A stretch of DNA of 64,000 bases from NCBI GenBank assembly GCA_023014335.1, contig JAECYW010000015.1:124001-188000 (forward strand), in the 5' to 3' direction. Positions 47,255 to 59,712 of the stretch are shown here, one piece after another. The position numbers were made by a program, and so were the translations under genes. The notes under the pieces are model-generated. The model ran no database searches. It was not told the DNA's origin and saw nothing but the letters and a program-made list of their open reading frames with translations. The stretch's first letter is position 1, and every line of letters begins with the position of its first letter. Source of the stretch: Galerina marginata. Taxonomy: Eukaryota; Basidiomycota; Agaricomycetes; Agaricales; Galerinaceae.

Positions 47255-49090
47255 GTTGTTCGTTGGTGTACAAGAGGATCAAGGAGAAGAGATTGAGGAT
47301 AGAGTCCAAGAGGCGGAGTACGAATCTTGATCGGATAGATTCAGATTATAACATCCTGCATCATTGCCATATGGGGACATTCGCTGGTGTTGTGAGCCCT
47401 TTCAACCCGACCAAACCAAATCCCAGTCCTAGGCAAGAGTTATTTAGCATCGATCTTGCACGAAGAAGCTCAAGTGGTACAGATTTAAGCAAGTACTGCT
47501 CAGTACCCACCCCACAGCCCGGTGTTATTAAAAGTAAGAATAGCTTACACTTTGGAATAGTACATTTCGTGGTCCATGGAGCCTGCGCTCACTGGTATGA
47601 AATCGGAAATCGACGTTGGAATGGTAGGTACCCAATTTCTTGGACGGGTGGCTAGTGCCTATCGAAGCAGTTGGTTCGCTTAGTACATATGAGTTAGGTG
47701 CAACCAATGATTTAGTGCCAATAAACGTCGCTTTATGTCGGTCGCTCCATGCTCGACCCAACTTGATCCGCATAGCACCTACAGATGTAAGTAATTTCTA
47801 GGAAATAGCTCCAGTATTCGGAGGATTTTTTCTGTAAACCGCCATTTTATACGAGAGATTTACTGCTAGTTGTAGAGTAGCCAAATATTAATCATGCTGA
47901 GTCATTTCAGATTCGGTCAGCCTTTAGTAGATGGGAAGTGAGCAATAAGACTGTAGATATCACGAAGCTCTTAGCATCACCATCTTTGGCTTGGAGATCT
48001 CCACCTCCCCAGACCGCATGCACAATTTGCACATGAAGAATGCCGCCTACGTTTTCGCGGGCCTGAGTTAATATTCCCCGCAAGATGAGCTCTAGAGTTA
48101 GCCGTCGTCACTATCGTCACTATTAATAACATTTTGCGTATTTCGGTTTTCGGAAGGGTAATCTTGTAGGGTGAAGGCGCAAACTGGGAATATACGCTGC
48201 GAGCTAGTTACCGACTTGCCAATGGCCTTCTTGATAGGATAATCACATACCCAGGTAAAAGCTGTGACATAGAATGGAGTCGTCCCAAGACTAAGAGTCT
48301 AGTAGTAGTAAGTGAAATTAGGCAGGAAAGGAATTAAGAGGATCAAGCGCCAAAATTTTGTCAGAACTCGAGTATACGGTCTCTGCGAGACTCATAGCCT
48401 TGAACAACAGACAATCGCTTTCTCGTCGTGTTGACTATCGACTCCAAAAGTAATCAGAGCTACCTTGATTTCCTTGTCGAAGCATTTGCATCCACCTACT
48501 GAAATTATCCGTCCAACAGCAGCAAAGCCAATAGACCGACTCCCTGGATAGTCGCTTTCATTCCGTCAAGATCTGAATTTCTTATCAAGGAAGATAAGTA
48601 CCTTCGTCTTGTCACAGAGTTCAAACTGGTCGTTTCCAAGAAGGGCAGAGTGTTGTAGAACTGTCGTCTCCTGGACGCGCAAAAGGCCGGGTGCGGTGAA
48701 GTTGAGATGCTTGATGTCTCTTGACGGTAGGAACATAGTCACTTCGATTCCACTATTAGAAGAAGAATGCACTGGAACTACTTTGTGGCGGCCAATCAGC
48801 ATGTATAAAAGTAATTTGGGGTTTGGAGCTTGAAGTTTGAAGCCTTGAACTAAGTTCGGATTGTTCACGCTCAAGCCTGGGAGTCGGGCATTCTGGATGG
48901 ACGAGGACAACTGGCGAGGTCCCAATTGGGATGAGGAACGTCCGGACATGTGTCACGCCGAGACGCGGATCAGACGGCATCTGGTCTTGCGGATCAATCA
49001 TTTTTCTCGCTCTCTCTGGCTTGCCTGTTGCCTCAGGACCTGCAAAACTCTCAGCTAAATTCAAACTCCAACTCCAGGATCGCAGAAATC
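47255..49090. other. Intergenic, upstream of BTB gene 2
   Basis: A 127-codon minus frame at 48566-48949 has no recognised motif. A TATAAAA near 48804 lies 287 bp before the BTB gene 2 ATG. Nothing else is supported. Confidence 0.4.
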
Positions 49091-50140
49091 ATGGACACCG
49101 ACACATCAGAGACAATAACCGGACTTCCCATCCATGAAAAATGTGAGTAAGCGTCATTTTTGTGGGCTTGTTCAACTTCTTGTCCCTCTTGTGCTGACCT
49201 CCGACCAAACCACGTACAGTCAATGCCAATGACGCTGACTTGAAGATCCAGTCGTCTGATGGCGTTCTGTTCTGTTTACACCGTAAATACCTGGAGGCAA
49301 ACACAGGTGGTTTTCCTGGCCTCGATGCTGGGCTCATACGATCAGATCGTCCCGAAGACGTTGTCCATCTCACAGAGCCAGCCGAGATTTTAGAGACCCT
49401 CTTTGAATTTGTATACCCAAGGAGACATCCCACTCTTGAGGATATCAAGGTTGAAAAGCTCCTACCACTCGCAGAAGCTGTTGAGAAGTACGAGGTGTTT
49501 TCAGCCGTTATGATCTGTGACGTGCTACTGAAGTAAGTCCAGTTTGTTAGGTCGTGCATGTCTCATAAACTATATCCTATGATTTACAGATCGTTCATGT
49601 TAACTCACCCAGCTGAGGTCCTCAGTCATGCAGTTTTACACGATCGCCCATTCATTAATGAGGCAGCAGTCTGCCTCGTTCGTAGTACGAGTCGTGCGTG
49701 CAGGCCATTGGATGAAATTATGGAAATCTTAACCGAAAGAGCTCGAATTCCGTGGGTGAGTCAACATTTGTTATTATTATGGAACCACAGAGTGATTAGA
49801 CCTTTACCAGGCTTGTTACAGTGATGCTTGGAGAGCAGTTTTCAACCGCGAGATTGACTTGTGTTGGAGGAATCTCGACGATCGAGAGCTCGATTTTGAG
49901 AACCCGCAAGATCATGATTGCAAGAAGTGTACCGCCTTACTACTACTCTGGATTACCGAGCTGGAAAGACTGCCGACTGTCCCGCAACTAGAAAGAGCAC
50001 TTGCTATAGGCTTCCCAGCAGAAGACCAAGCCACCATTAGTCTTTGTCGTTCTTGCAGAGGACAGGAACCACAGTATGTAGCAGACAGAATTCGACGTCG
50101 TATCAGTTCTATTCCTCAGTTTACCGAATATTTACGTTAG
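49091..50140 (+). CDS. BTB/POZ domain protein 2
   Basis: The model join(49091..49142,49220..49532,49590..49755,49811..50140) sums to 861 nt (286 residues). The BTB domain (about 18-121) reads NANDADLKIQSSDGVLFCLH, KYLEANTGGFPGLDA, ILETLFEFVYPRRHPTLED and LPLAEAVEKYEVFSAV. The middle helical region is SFMLTHPAEVLSHAV and the C-terminal part has CKKC and CRSC pairs, as in BTB gene 1. Intron positions equal those of BTB gene 1, so these are direct paralogs. The exon 1 end (IHEK) plus the phase of the acceptor at 49219 fixes the start of the domain. No Kelch, Ankyrin or other partner domain follows. Confidence 0.88.
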
Positions 50141-50946
50141 TTCTTTTATAACTTGGTATGTAATGCAGGTCGCAGTGGGGGGATTTAATCATCTTATATG
50201 ATAATTATATTATTCAGGTTCAGTCGAGAACTAGTGTCCAAGGTCACTACCATTCTGGAAAATTTCAGTGTAACAAATAACTGATATCACAATGGTTTTC
50301 GTGTTTTTTGATGTCTGATAGCCATATGGTTTGTATCCTCTACGTAAATATGTAAAGTGATGTGCAAAGTAATTTTGAATGTAGGTATTTTTGTTGGGGA
50401 GAAAGTGAGGCAGCAGAAACAAATGTGAGGCGGGTACATTCAGAATGACCAATGAGTTTCTTTGGGTTGAATAGAGCAAAAAATACGGCACATTTAGAGT
50501 AAACGCGAACTCAAGAGTTAGATAAAAAAATACTCGCCAAAGTCAAAAGAGTCCATCCTCATTAGTTCAATGTCCGGAAGACGGCGGAAGTTGCCATTAC
50601 TTAACATGGAATCCAACGGGGTGCACATTCGGCACGGACTTTGGACTCTGACTCTGTAAGACATGCGTCCATGATTTGGCGGAATTTTAACAAGCAATTA
50701 AATGAAATTAAATGAACTTGGTCAATGGCTTAAGAATACCTAGATAATGTTTCTATAAGGGCACTCCTGCCTACGGCAACAAGGAAAGCCGATGGTACTG
50801 GACCCTGGGTCAGAGATGACCAAGAGATGACTGCGCATGCTTGTTTCAATGCCAAATAAGGGAGAGAACTTCCCAATTTAGGTTGACCTTCCACAAGTCA
50901 GAAAAAAGTCTTAAATAATACAGTGGGCCTTTGCTTTAAAACCACG
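50141..50946. other. Intergenic between BTB gene 2 and its relic
   Basis: No gene is seen. The region is AT-rich. Confidence 0.4.
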
Positions 50947-51120
50947 ATGACCACGGATTTTGAGAAAATATCAATCCATGAATTCTTATGTAACCGTCCT
51001 TGAGGGCCATCCTTTGGCAAAGCTTCCCTTGGGTCCACTCCGCTAAATCATCAACGCAGTGATGCCGGTGTCATCATTCAGTCATCTGAAGCTATTGAGT
51101 AGCACCTCCCTCGTTTTGAG
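50947..51120 (+). pseudogene. Relic of a BTB gene (5' end only)
   Basis: An ATG at 50947 opens a short exon reading MTTDFEKISIHE, matching exon 1 of the BTB genes. About 60 bp on, 51050-51110 matches the start of BTB exon 2 (TCAACGC...GATGCCGGTG, ATCATTCAGTCATCTGA), but with a one-base deletion, a TAG after SEAIE, and loss of homology near 51120. The rest of the gene is gone. Confidence 0.75.
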
Positions 51121-52539
51121 GGAATGTAGTGGTCGACGGAATCCCTGAGATGCCGAATAAAGCGAGGCACATGGACAAAGTTTGCTGGGCAGACGGACGG
51201 ACGGAATGGCAGTTAGCAGGATCTTGGCACCGCTATTTTGGCGCCAGTGAATGGGTTCGCTCATGGTGCAGGTAGCGGCTTTCTGAATACAGATATACTC
51301 AAGGGGTCAAAAAAACAAGGAGAGGCAAGACGGAGAGAAGATAGTCAGGGCTGCTCCAGTGTAACGCAAGCAACACATGAGGTCGTATAACCAACCAAAA
51401 TATCGTTCGATCGGCCACGTACACGACCTAGAAAAGGTGGGTCGAACAAACACCTACTGCTTTGCATGACCAGCTAGATATACGATGAATACTGACAGCT
51501 GTTTGGGTGCCGGAAATCGATCAAGCGATTAAGCGCCCGTGTGTCACATGCTCATTGACGCGCCGGTAAGGAGGCATAATGAGGCATAATATGGCTCTTG
51601 CTTTGATTGAAACTAAACTGGGGGTTGCCATCTCCGTCGAAGGAGAGTTAGGAGTTTAGCTGATATATTGAGTGGGGATGCTTGAATTTTGGAATGTCAT
51701 GCCCCGCATCACTTCCTGGAAACAACGTCTGGTTAGCTTACAACACCCGAGAAATTCTGAAGGAGAGGAAGTAAATCGAAAATAAGAAATTCTGACTGGG
51801 CTGCCATACAATGGAGTCCCCAAATCTGCCAGCACTAGAATAAATGTAAGAAGGAAGCAAAAAATCTTGAAGAGGTAGTTGAGAAGACCAGACTGAACTT
51901 GAAGACAGATGGCAAACTATTGGAGTTGATGAACAAACAAAATTCTCTCTCATGGAAGCGCTGAGCGAAGCCGTTGGTACCGCGGGCTATTGTTGAATCG
52001 AATTTTTCAGAAGTGTCGCTGTTGACTTGGCGCGCCTTGAGAGAAGCATCCTTTGCCTAAGCATCCATGCTTTGAGTATTTTCCACTGCCTTATAGTAAA
52101 AGTGATTCGCTTTCTTGAAGGTGCTGAGGGTATGTATATATGCAAGGGAATCAAATGCTACAGAAAGAACGAGAGATTATTAATTAAATATATCAAGACA
52201 AAGTCGTAAATTAACTACGAGGCCGGGGGGTAAGTCGATAATTAGGAACGATGTGGTGGTGGTCAGAACTATTGTCTAAAATGAAATCGTGAGGTGAGAG
52301 CCAGAAACAAGGACAACAGAGTGTGGGTACAACTGACTGCAAGATCAATATGCCAGTATAAGGAAAGAGTGGCTGAACGAGAGACGAGGAAGGCGATGAG
52401 AAGGAGTGAAAAGCGGTATTTACAATAACAATAAGCGAAAGCGTAGACATCGCCAAGAATCTCAATCCAAGACGGAAAGCTGATCAAGAAAAAGGCAAGC
52501 ACAGGCCCGAACGAAAGGAAAAACCAAAACAGCACATCC
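51121..52539. other. Intergenic
   Basis: No gene is recognised in this stretch between the BTB relic and the 3' end of the large low-complexity gene. Confidence 0.4.
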
Positions 52540-55500
52540 TCACCGCACCTCGCTGCTGAAGCTCGAACGCGCACTGTAATACGTGCCGGAACACATCGAG
52601 TCTGTCTCCATCTCCGTCTCTTTCTCTCGCACAGGCGTCTTCCTTCCCGTCATCACAGTCACGGTCTCCATCCGCATCCGCATCTTCTGCTCCGGGTCTG
52701 GCAGAATAGTCTTATCCGAGCTCATCGTCGACGGTCGCTTCTGCGAATGCGGCTTCACGCTGGCAGTGGCAGTAACAGAGGCACTGGAATTTTCGTCTCC
52801 ATTCGCAGCCGAGACAAGAGAAGGCAACATCGGCGGCGCAGGGAAGCAGCTCGCCAGCGGGATGGTGGCGGAGATGGGGGAAGCGGTGGGTGTTATTGAG
52901 CCGGTTGAGGCGTTGGAAGTGACGGAGGAAGTGGAGGTTCGGCGAGCCCGATCAACTGGCGATGATGATGACGAGGAAGGTACGGCGACGGACAGACTCG
53001 AAGGGGCCACCTGAGGGGTCGGCGAGGATGCGGTTGTTGGGCTGAACGCGGATGCGGGGGTGATGGTAGCTGTGGACAGACGGGAGTCGGCTTTTAATTT
53101 CGTGGAAGGCGCCAGAGACACAGGAGACGGAGACGGAGAGCGCGGCATTAATTTCAGCGAGCCGCCTGAAGCACTCGCGCTCCTACCCACCGGCTGGCCA
53201 TAAATACCGCTCGCTAATACAGAGGAAACGCCGACAGACGCTGCAGCCGTCTCCAACTTGCGGGGCTTGATACCAAAAGCGGAGGGAGGAGGGGCAAAAG
53301 GGAGAGGAGCGCGAATTTTGGTCGTCGTCGTCGTGGTGGTCTGGGCCTGTGTCGATGTCAATGACACGGAGCTCGACATGCTAACCCCGCTGAGACGGTT
53401 TGTGCGCGTCGGTGCTGTTGGTGCCGAGAATACCGTCGCGGGTACAGCGCCAGTTACAACTTCCTCCTCTTCCTTGTCCAACCCTGTCGCATCCGCATCC
53501 GCATCCACATCCTTCAGAAAGACCTCCACACTAGGCATCCTCAGCACAGCGTTCTTCGGCGGCGGCTCGTCCACCTCCAGAACCCCAAACGAGCGTGAAT
53601 GCCGTAGAGGACTCGTCGGAGGCGGCTGTAAACTCTGCAGCCTCTGCCGATGCGACCCACCCGCACTCGATCCTCGTCCAAGCCTGGCCCCACCACTGCG
53701 CAGCATCTCGTTGAAACGCGCCAGGTCAGCAGAGAGCTCGTCTAGCTTGGCTAGGTTCGATCTGGCGTTTGCTTTGACGCGTTCTTTGGCGGAGAAAGGG
53801 TCTTCGGAATCCTCGTCAGAGCCCTCTTCCCGCTGTTGTTCTTGGGCTTCTCCAACTTGAGCATCGTCTCGTGTTATCACCTCCACCTCTTCCACTTGAA
53901 CTAGTTCCCGCGCGATCTGCGACCTCGACCTCTGCCTCTCCCACATTCCAGACGTCCTCGTGGTCGATTTCGTTCGATGCATACTATTCACAGCGTCCTC
54001 CATCCCACTCCCGCTCGATACCACCCGTGGCACACAGAGCACGATCTCCTCCACCCTCGTTTCTCCCATTCCCAGACCACTATCCGCCCCGCTGTCCAGC
54101 GCCGAAGTATAGCCCTCACTGGAAGCCGCACTCAGACTCTGAACGTCCATGCCCAAGTCACCATCCGCATCCACATCCGCATTCGCGCAGGAAGTCGGGA
54201 CAATCGCCCCAGTTTGTGAAGCCACCGGGTCGGAACGGTGCTCCTCCGCACTCGCCCCCTCCACCGCCTCCCCAATCCCACTACCGCTCGACGCCCCAGA
54301 CAACCTCTTCGCCCACTCCTTCGGCTTCGGCAGCGGCAGAGACAGAGTCCAATCCTCCTCCCTTGCCTGCGTCTCCTTCAATTTCTGGCCGAACTGACTC
54401 CCCTGGCTCCCTGTCCGACCAAGAGCCGACTCGGACCTCGTCCGCCCACGCAAATTTTGCGTATTCACAGTCAAAGTCTGCGCACGTAACAAACTCCCCA
54501 CACCGTCCACCCCACCTCCAGGCGAAGCCGCACGCGCCCTAGCCTTCATCGTCAACGCCGGCTTTCTCGTCCGCGTCCTCGACGTCGCGCCAAGCCCCAC
54601 CACACTCGGCTGCGACCCGCCGCCTTCCGTCGGCGCAGGCGCGTCCCCCAAACAAAGCGTCCACTCCAAACCCACGCCATCCTCTTCAGCACTCCCACCC
54701 GACCCGCGTCTCGCACGCGCGATCTGCTGCCTCCCAACCCCGATCTTCTTCACAGCAGCACCGATCCCCGCGTTCGCCCTCGTATTCGCAGCTAGAATCG
54801 CAGCCGCCTCCGCCGCCGTCGCAGAGGTGATGCACGAGTCGGCGGAGGCGGTGGAGGCGGTCGGGCGGTGCGTTTGGCGCAGTTTGAAGAGCTGGAGGTG
54901 GTTAAGATGGGGATGGGGGTGGGGGAGGGAGGGGAGGGAGTCTTCTGAGGCGCGTTCGGAGCTAGACCCAGACCCAGACCCGGAGAAAGAGGCGGATGCG
55001 GCGCTGTGGAACTCGAGCTCGAGCTCGAGGTCTGAGAGCTCGGAATCCGCGTCCCGGTTCCTGCCCTCTTCTGCTCCTTCGGAGGCAGCGGAGGACGACA
55101 TGTAGAACTCATCCGACCCGCGGCGGGCCACATCACCCTGGCTCTCCTGCTCTGATCGCGAAGAAGTCACAGAATCGGTAGAATCAAACGTCGACATGAT
55201 CCCGAACGGCGAGGGGTGCCTGTGTGGAGGCCATTCGCGGGAGGCTTGGGGGGATAGCGTCTGGAGGTGCGCCAGGAGGGGCCCATGCGCATGCGCCTGG
55301 GTCTGGGCCTGGGTGTGCTGGCGAATAGACGACTTTGCTGGGCTCGCTGTTTTCTGTACCACATAAAACACGATGATGAGACGATATTCGTCATAAGCAG
55401 CGACAGACGAAGGAAGAAAAAACGAACCGGAGGTGGGGGTGGCAACGGCCCAGAAGGCGGGGGCGACACGGGGCCGCCGGCAGCTGCCAAGTTCTGGCGC

Positions 55501-57764
55501 GAGCGCGACTTGTTCAGGCATGGCTTGCCCTGCCCCGCTACCGGGCTCTGGCTGCGGGTTGGGGTGTAGCCTTGCGCGAACGGGTGCGGGGTGAGGAACA
55601 CGGGGCTTTCAGTGCGGTCGATCTATAAAAAAAAGTTCACAAAGCGACAATCAGCATCCTTCCAACTTAACATCCCCGCTCGGATTCCCCGCCTCGAGTC
55701 CGACACAGAGTCCGAGTCCGAGTCCGAGTCGAGGTTCCGGGTGAAATAAAACAGAAAAAAAACCAAGAGGAAAAAAAAAATTGAACTGACCTTTTCAACT
55801 CCCCCAACTTTCTCTCTCATCCCATGAACATCAACGCTCCCGTCTCCATCAACACCCCCACCCCCACCCACACTCAAACTCTCCCCACTCGACCTGCTCC
55901 CATTCTCGTGGCCATGGAAAGAAACCACCACGCTCCCGTTCCCGCTCAGACTCGCCTCAGAGGCAGTGAAGAACGGCGTCCGCGGTGTGATGGGGCTCTT
56001 GCTCTCCCAGCTGGACGCAGTGGAGGCGGAAGCGGTTGAGATTCTCGACGCCCTCGCTCTGGATGCTGAACCAGAACCAGGCGACGGTGCCCTTGTTAAC
56101 GGTGCGGGGTGCGTCAACGGCGGAGGGACGTGTGTCCGTTTGGGTTTCTTCGAGTTTTGGGTCCCACCACCATTATCACTCCGAGGCCTACTCAACGTCC
56201 TATCCAGCTCATCGGCCTGACCAGCCTCAGAAGGCACCGGTACCAACGACACCCGCGACTCCGCCGCCTTCTGCCCAACAAGACTAACCGCGCTCAGGGG
56301 CAGCGACACCTGCAGCCGCTGCTGCAACCGCTCGTGCTGCAGGATGAGAGGGAGGTACGGCACGTAGCTGTGCGTCGTCGAGGAGTCGTCTTCTTCCGCG
56401 TCCACTTCCACTTCCGCTTCTGCTTCCAGACTTTGCTTGGTGTCGTTGAGCCTGGCGGACGGTAGGTGGGATGTACCTTCGTCACGCGTTTGCAAGCCGA
56501 CGAAGAACGACTCGGAAGATCCTATGTACGAGTCCGCGTCCATGTCGGCATCCGCCTCGATGTCGATGAAGGATGTGGCCGTGGAGAGCGACGCGCTCTC
56601 GCAAGAGTACACGGACGGGGAGGAGAAATCTTCTTCGGCCTGCTCCTTGCGCAGCGCAGCGACGACAGTAGCTCCGGCAGCAGCCCCGAACGTGCCCTTC
56701 CCCAGACCGCCTACACCCACACCCTCAAAGGGTCCAACATCAACCTCGAACCCAGAACTTTCACTCCCACTCCCACTTCCACTCGCACTCCCGCTCCTGC
56801 CCCTGGCACCACCCGCCGCCCTCCTTCTCCGCTCGTTCCTCCCCCGCCGCTTCTTCTGCTTCTTCCCACCCCTCGACGTCGACATGGACGCGTCCGTCGT
56901 GCTCGTGCTCAAGCTCAAGGCAGACGCCAAACCTCCCTTCCTCAAAGCAACAGGCCTACCACCAAAAACAGACCCCGGTGCGCTGCCGTTGCCGTCGCTA
57001 TTGCCGCTCCGATTATTCGACGCCACAGAGGACACGGAAGGCAAAGACGACACCGAGTCGTGCTGCCCATACGCTTGGGCGTGATACAGCGCGAAAATGG
57101 GCGTGGTCGGGGAGGGCTCCGGGGTCGGCGCGAACGATACGGTCTGCGTTTGCGTTTGCGTTTGGCCTGGGATGTGCATAGGATGCGAGTATGAGACGGG
57201 GCGCGTGGGGTTGGAGTTTTCGTATTCGTCCCTTGCTCCCATTTCGGGGAACTTGAAGGTGAGGGTCGTCGGAGGTGCTGAGGAGGCACCGGTTGCGTTT
57301 GAAGGAGGGGAGGGAAAAGGGAGCCGCACGTTGTTCTTCGAGAGCTGCCGCTTGATTTTGGCGAAGAGGCCTTGGGAGGCGGTCGGCGTCGTCGGGGTTG
57401 GAGTTTGTGTTGAGCCTGTGGACGCTGGTGATGCAGAGGCAGAGCTTGACCCGGGGACGGATATGGAGATATGGGGCAGCTTTCCTCTTCCCGTCTTTTT
57501 GCCCTGCGGCGCGTCCATCCAGCAGCTTGAGCTTGGGTCTAGCTCGCCATATGCATCGCGGTTCGTTGTCGCGTTCACCTCGCCGTTCCTACCCCTCCCT
57601 CGACTTCTACTCCTGCTTCGACCTCTACTCTTACTCCCGCCGCTGCCTCCTAAAGCCAGACAATTCCCTCCAAGGTCGACAGTGGACATGGTAGCAGCGA
57701 CGATGGCGGTCGAGGTCGCGACAGACGGGTCCGGGGCTCCTGAGGGCGGTGTGAGGAGGAGCAT
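52540..57764 (-). CDS. Large low-complexity, probably disordered protein
   Basis: The model complement(join(52540..55353,55428..55622,55791..57764)) sums to 4983 nt (1660 residues). Composition is dominated by Ser, Ala, Gly, Pro, Thr and charged runs. Features seen: an RS/RG tract (RGRSRSRSRGRGR, about 46-58), a possible short conserved motif GLFAKIKRQLSKNN near 130, QTQTQTQ, GSGSGSES, acidic ADADMDAD and DADADA runs, a short helix-like LDELSADLARFNEMLR segment, and a Ser/Thr/Pro-rich tail ending SSFSSEVR. No enzyme domain, signal peptide or membrane segment is visible. The two introns (168 and 74 nt) join phase 0. The start could instead be MSTVDLGGN at 57689. Length and phase make a real gene likely; its role is unknown. 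Confidence 0.72.
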
Positions 57765-59712
57765 GTTTCGTGATGTTGTTTTTGTATTTGAATCCCAATT
57801 TTGCGTGGGGTTTGTTTTTGTTGTAAGTGGGGTTTGGTGTTGATAGGCACGCGAATTGGAACGCGAGTTTTTGTTGTTGTTGTTGGTGTTATTAGAGTCA
57901 ATTTGTTTCGAGGCCCGAACGCGAATAGGAGTCGGCGTGGATCCAAAAACTAATGAAGAGGACTGCGCCAGGGATTGCAGTAGGGTTCGTCGTGGGGATG
58001 GCGATGGTGGCTGCGGGCTCAGATCGTCGTCGAGACCATGGGTGTGGTTGGGAGACTAGGGGAAAGGATAAGTAAAGACAGGACAGGATAGGACAAGCGT
58101 AATGAACGTTGGGCGGACAAGGACAAGGAAGGACAAGCGAGATGTCGTGCACGTCGTGTCAGGCTAGCGCTGGCACTCTGCAACCATGAACAACGGCATG
58201 CATGTAACGGGAAGAAGAAATGGAAAAATGGAAAAAGGAACACCAACGCCACCGCCGGGACCATCCAGCCAGGGTTGATAACAAACAAAGGCGCACGCAG
58301 CGGTCAGGGCCCAATTTGACCACCATCATTGCGCGTGCAGGGTCGTCGAGGAAAGAGTTCTTTACTCGCCTTGTCTTTGTCTAGAAGCACCTCTCCAAAC
58401 TCCTCGTGAATCTGAAACTCGCCCGAGTGATCAAGCGCAGCGGAGACGAGGTCCGCAAACTCTGCTATCGAGAACGAGCTTGAGCTCGAGGACGGCGGCA
58501 TTCAGGAAGTCGGGACTCGGTGAAGAGAGAAAAAAAGAACAGAGATCAGAAGAGGGGGAAGAAAAGAAGGGTCCGGGTTTCGAAATTCGAGGATGCATCC
58601 TCGCAATCGCAAAAAAAAAATTATCAAATGGGCGGAGGAGGAAGCTTGACGATGATCGGTTCGAGGCAGAGGGAAGAGGGGCGCTTCCGCGTCCTTCCTA
58701 ATTCGGCTCGCGATTTCATCAAATAATCAATCACCCGGAGCCACTTGCCCCGAATGGCATATATTTCAATTTTCCTTCATTTTGTGTCCGCTTCTCTTCT
58801 GTGTTCATTTTACTCGCTTCATTGTACTTGGATGCGCGTCGCGCCAATCCTCTTGCTTCTAGTTCAGACTCGTCTCGTTGCTATTCATGACCACTCGTTT
58901 CTTCGGAATCTCCTCATGGAAACCCCATACATGTTTCATCTGATCCTGTCCCTATCTATCCTAATAATCGCCCTCATCGCCATCATGATCCTACTGAGTC
59001 CTCGGCGCTGTGCCCTTCAGGGAGTTCAAATGAATCATGATCACCAGGCTTTCGTCTCGTCCTATCGCAAGCTTATCAGAGTCTCAATCAGAAAGATGAA
59101 AGGCGCAATCCTAATAACCACACGGACGAACGCCACAACGACGACGCATCTGGCATCTGGCCTCTCTTCCATACTGACAGACGCAGACACGACATCGACG
59201 CCCATCCCAGGATCATGATCGATGCATGCCCAATGATCAGCGAACTTCTTGCGGCCTCAAATAGCCTGCTATGGCCAACGAACCATATGGGCCATGGAGG
59301 CCTGACCTCAGTCTTCGAATCTGCCTTGGGCTACTCGTTTCCAGTTCAAGTCCTGGTGTTATAAATAATCCCCGGCCAAAAGCTTGAATGGATCTTGTAC
59401 CATTCGGACCCGGGAAGTTCTCGATAAAGCTAGTCCAGAAAAAAAACCGTGCAAATGAGTTCAAATCCACCAACTTTTCTCTCCATCGGCGAAATTGGAC
59501 AAAGTTCTTCCGAACGCGCAATTTTGTGCAAGGTCTGCGGCGATTACTTGCTTCCTATGCATTAATAAATTCTGGTCTTGCCATTGGACGGCACGAAATC
59601 CATCACAGAGCCCCGTCAGCCTTATGAGTTCGTTATAATATTATAGGCCAATACAGAAGGCCATTGACAAGTAAAGTATGACAGTAAGTAGCAGGTTCAG
59701 CTGAAATTCAAT
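57765..59712. other. Intergenic, with two unproven ORFs
   Basis: A 65-codon minus frame at 58304-58501 (MPPSSSSSSFSIAEFADLVS...) could be a small gene or a 5' exon of the large downstream gene. A plus frame at 58745-59218 (157 codons) begins with hydrophobic segments but has no recognised motif. Neither is called as a gene. A (GA)-rich tract lies near 58520-58570. Confidence 0.4.

Noticed and set aside
48566..48949. Minus ORF of 127 codons upstream of BTB gene 2
   Set aside because: Has a plausible length but no motif or partner exons; left as an unproven ORF.
53258..57843. Several plus-strand ORFs of 80-250 codons opposite the large low-complexity gene
   Set aside because: Low-complexity GC-rich coding DNA leaves the antisense frames open; none has a motif or splice logic.
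58745..59218. Plus ORF with hydrophobic N-terminus
   Set aside because: Hydrophobicity alone is not enough; the tail is low-complexity Thr-rich and no homolog comes to mind.
59340..59375. Possible tRNA T-arm (CCAGTTCAAGTCCTGG)
   Set aside because: The stem-loop has the wrong loop length and no matching D-arm, anticodon arm or acceptor stem could be placed.
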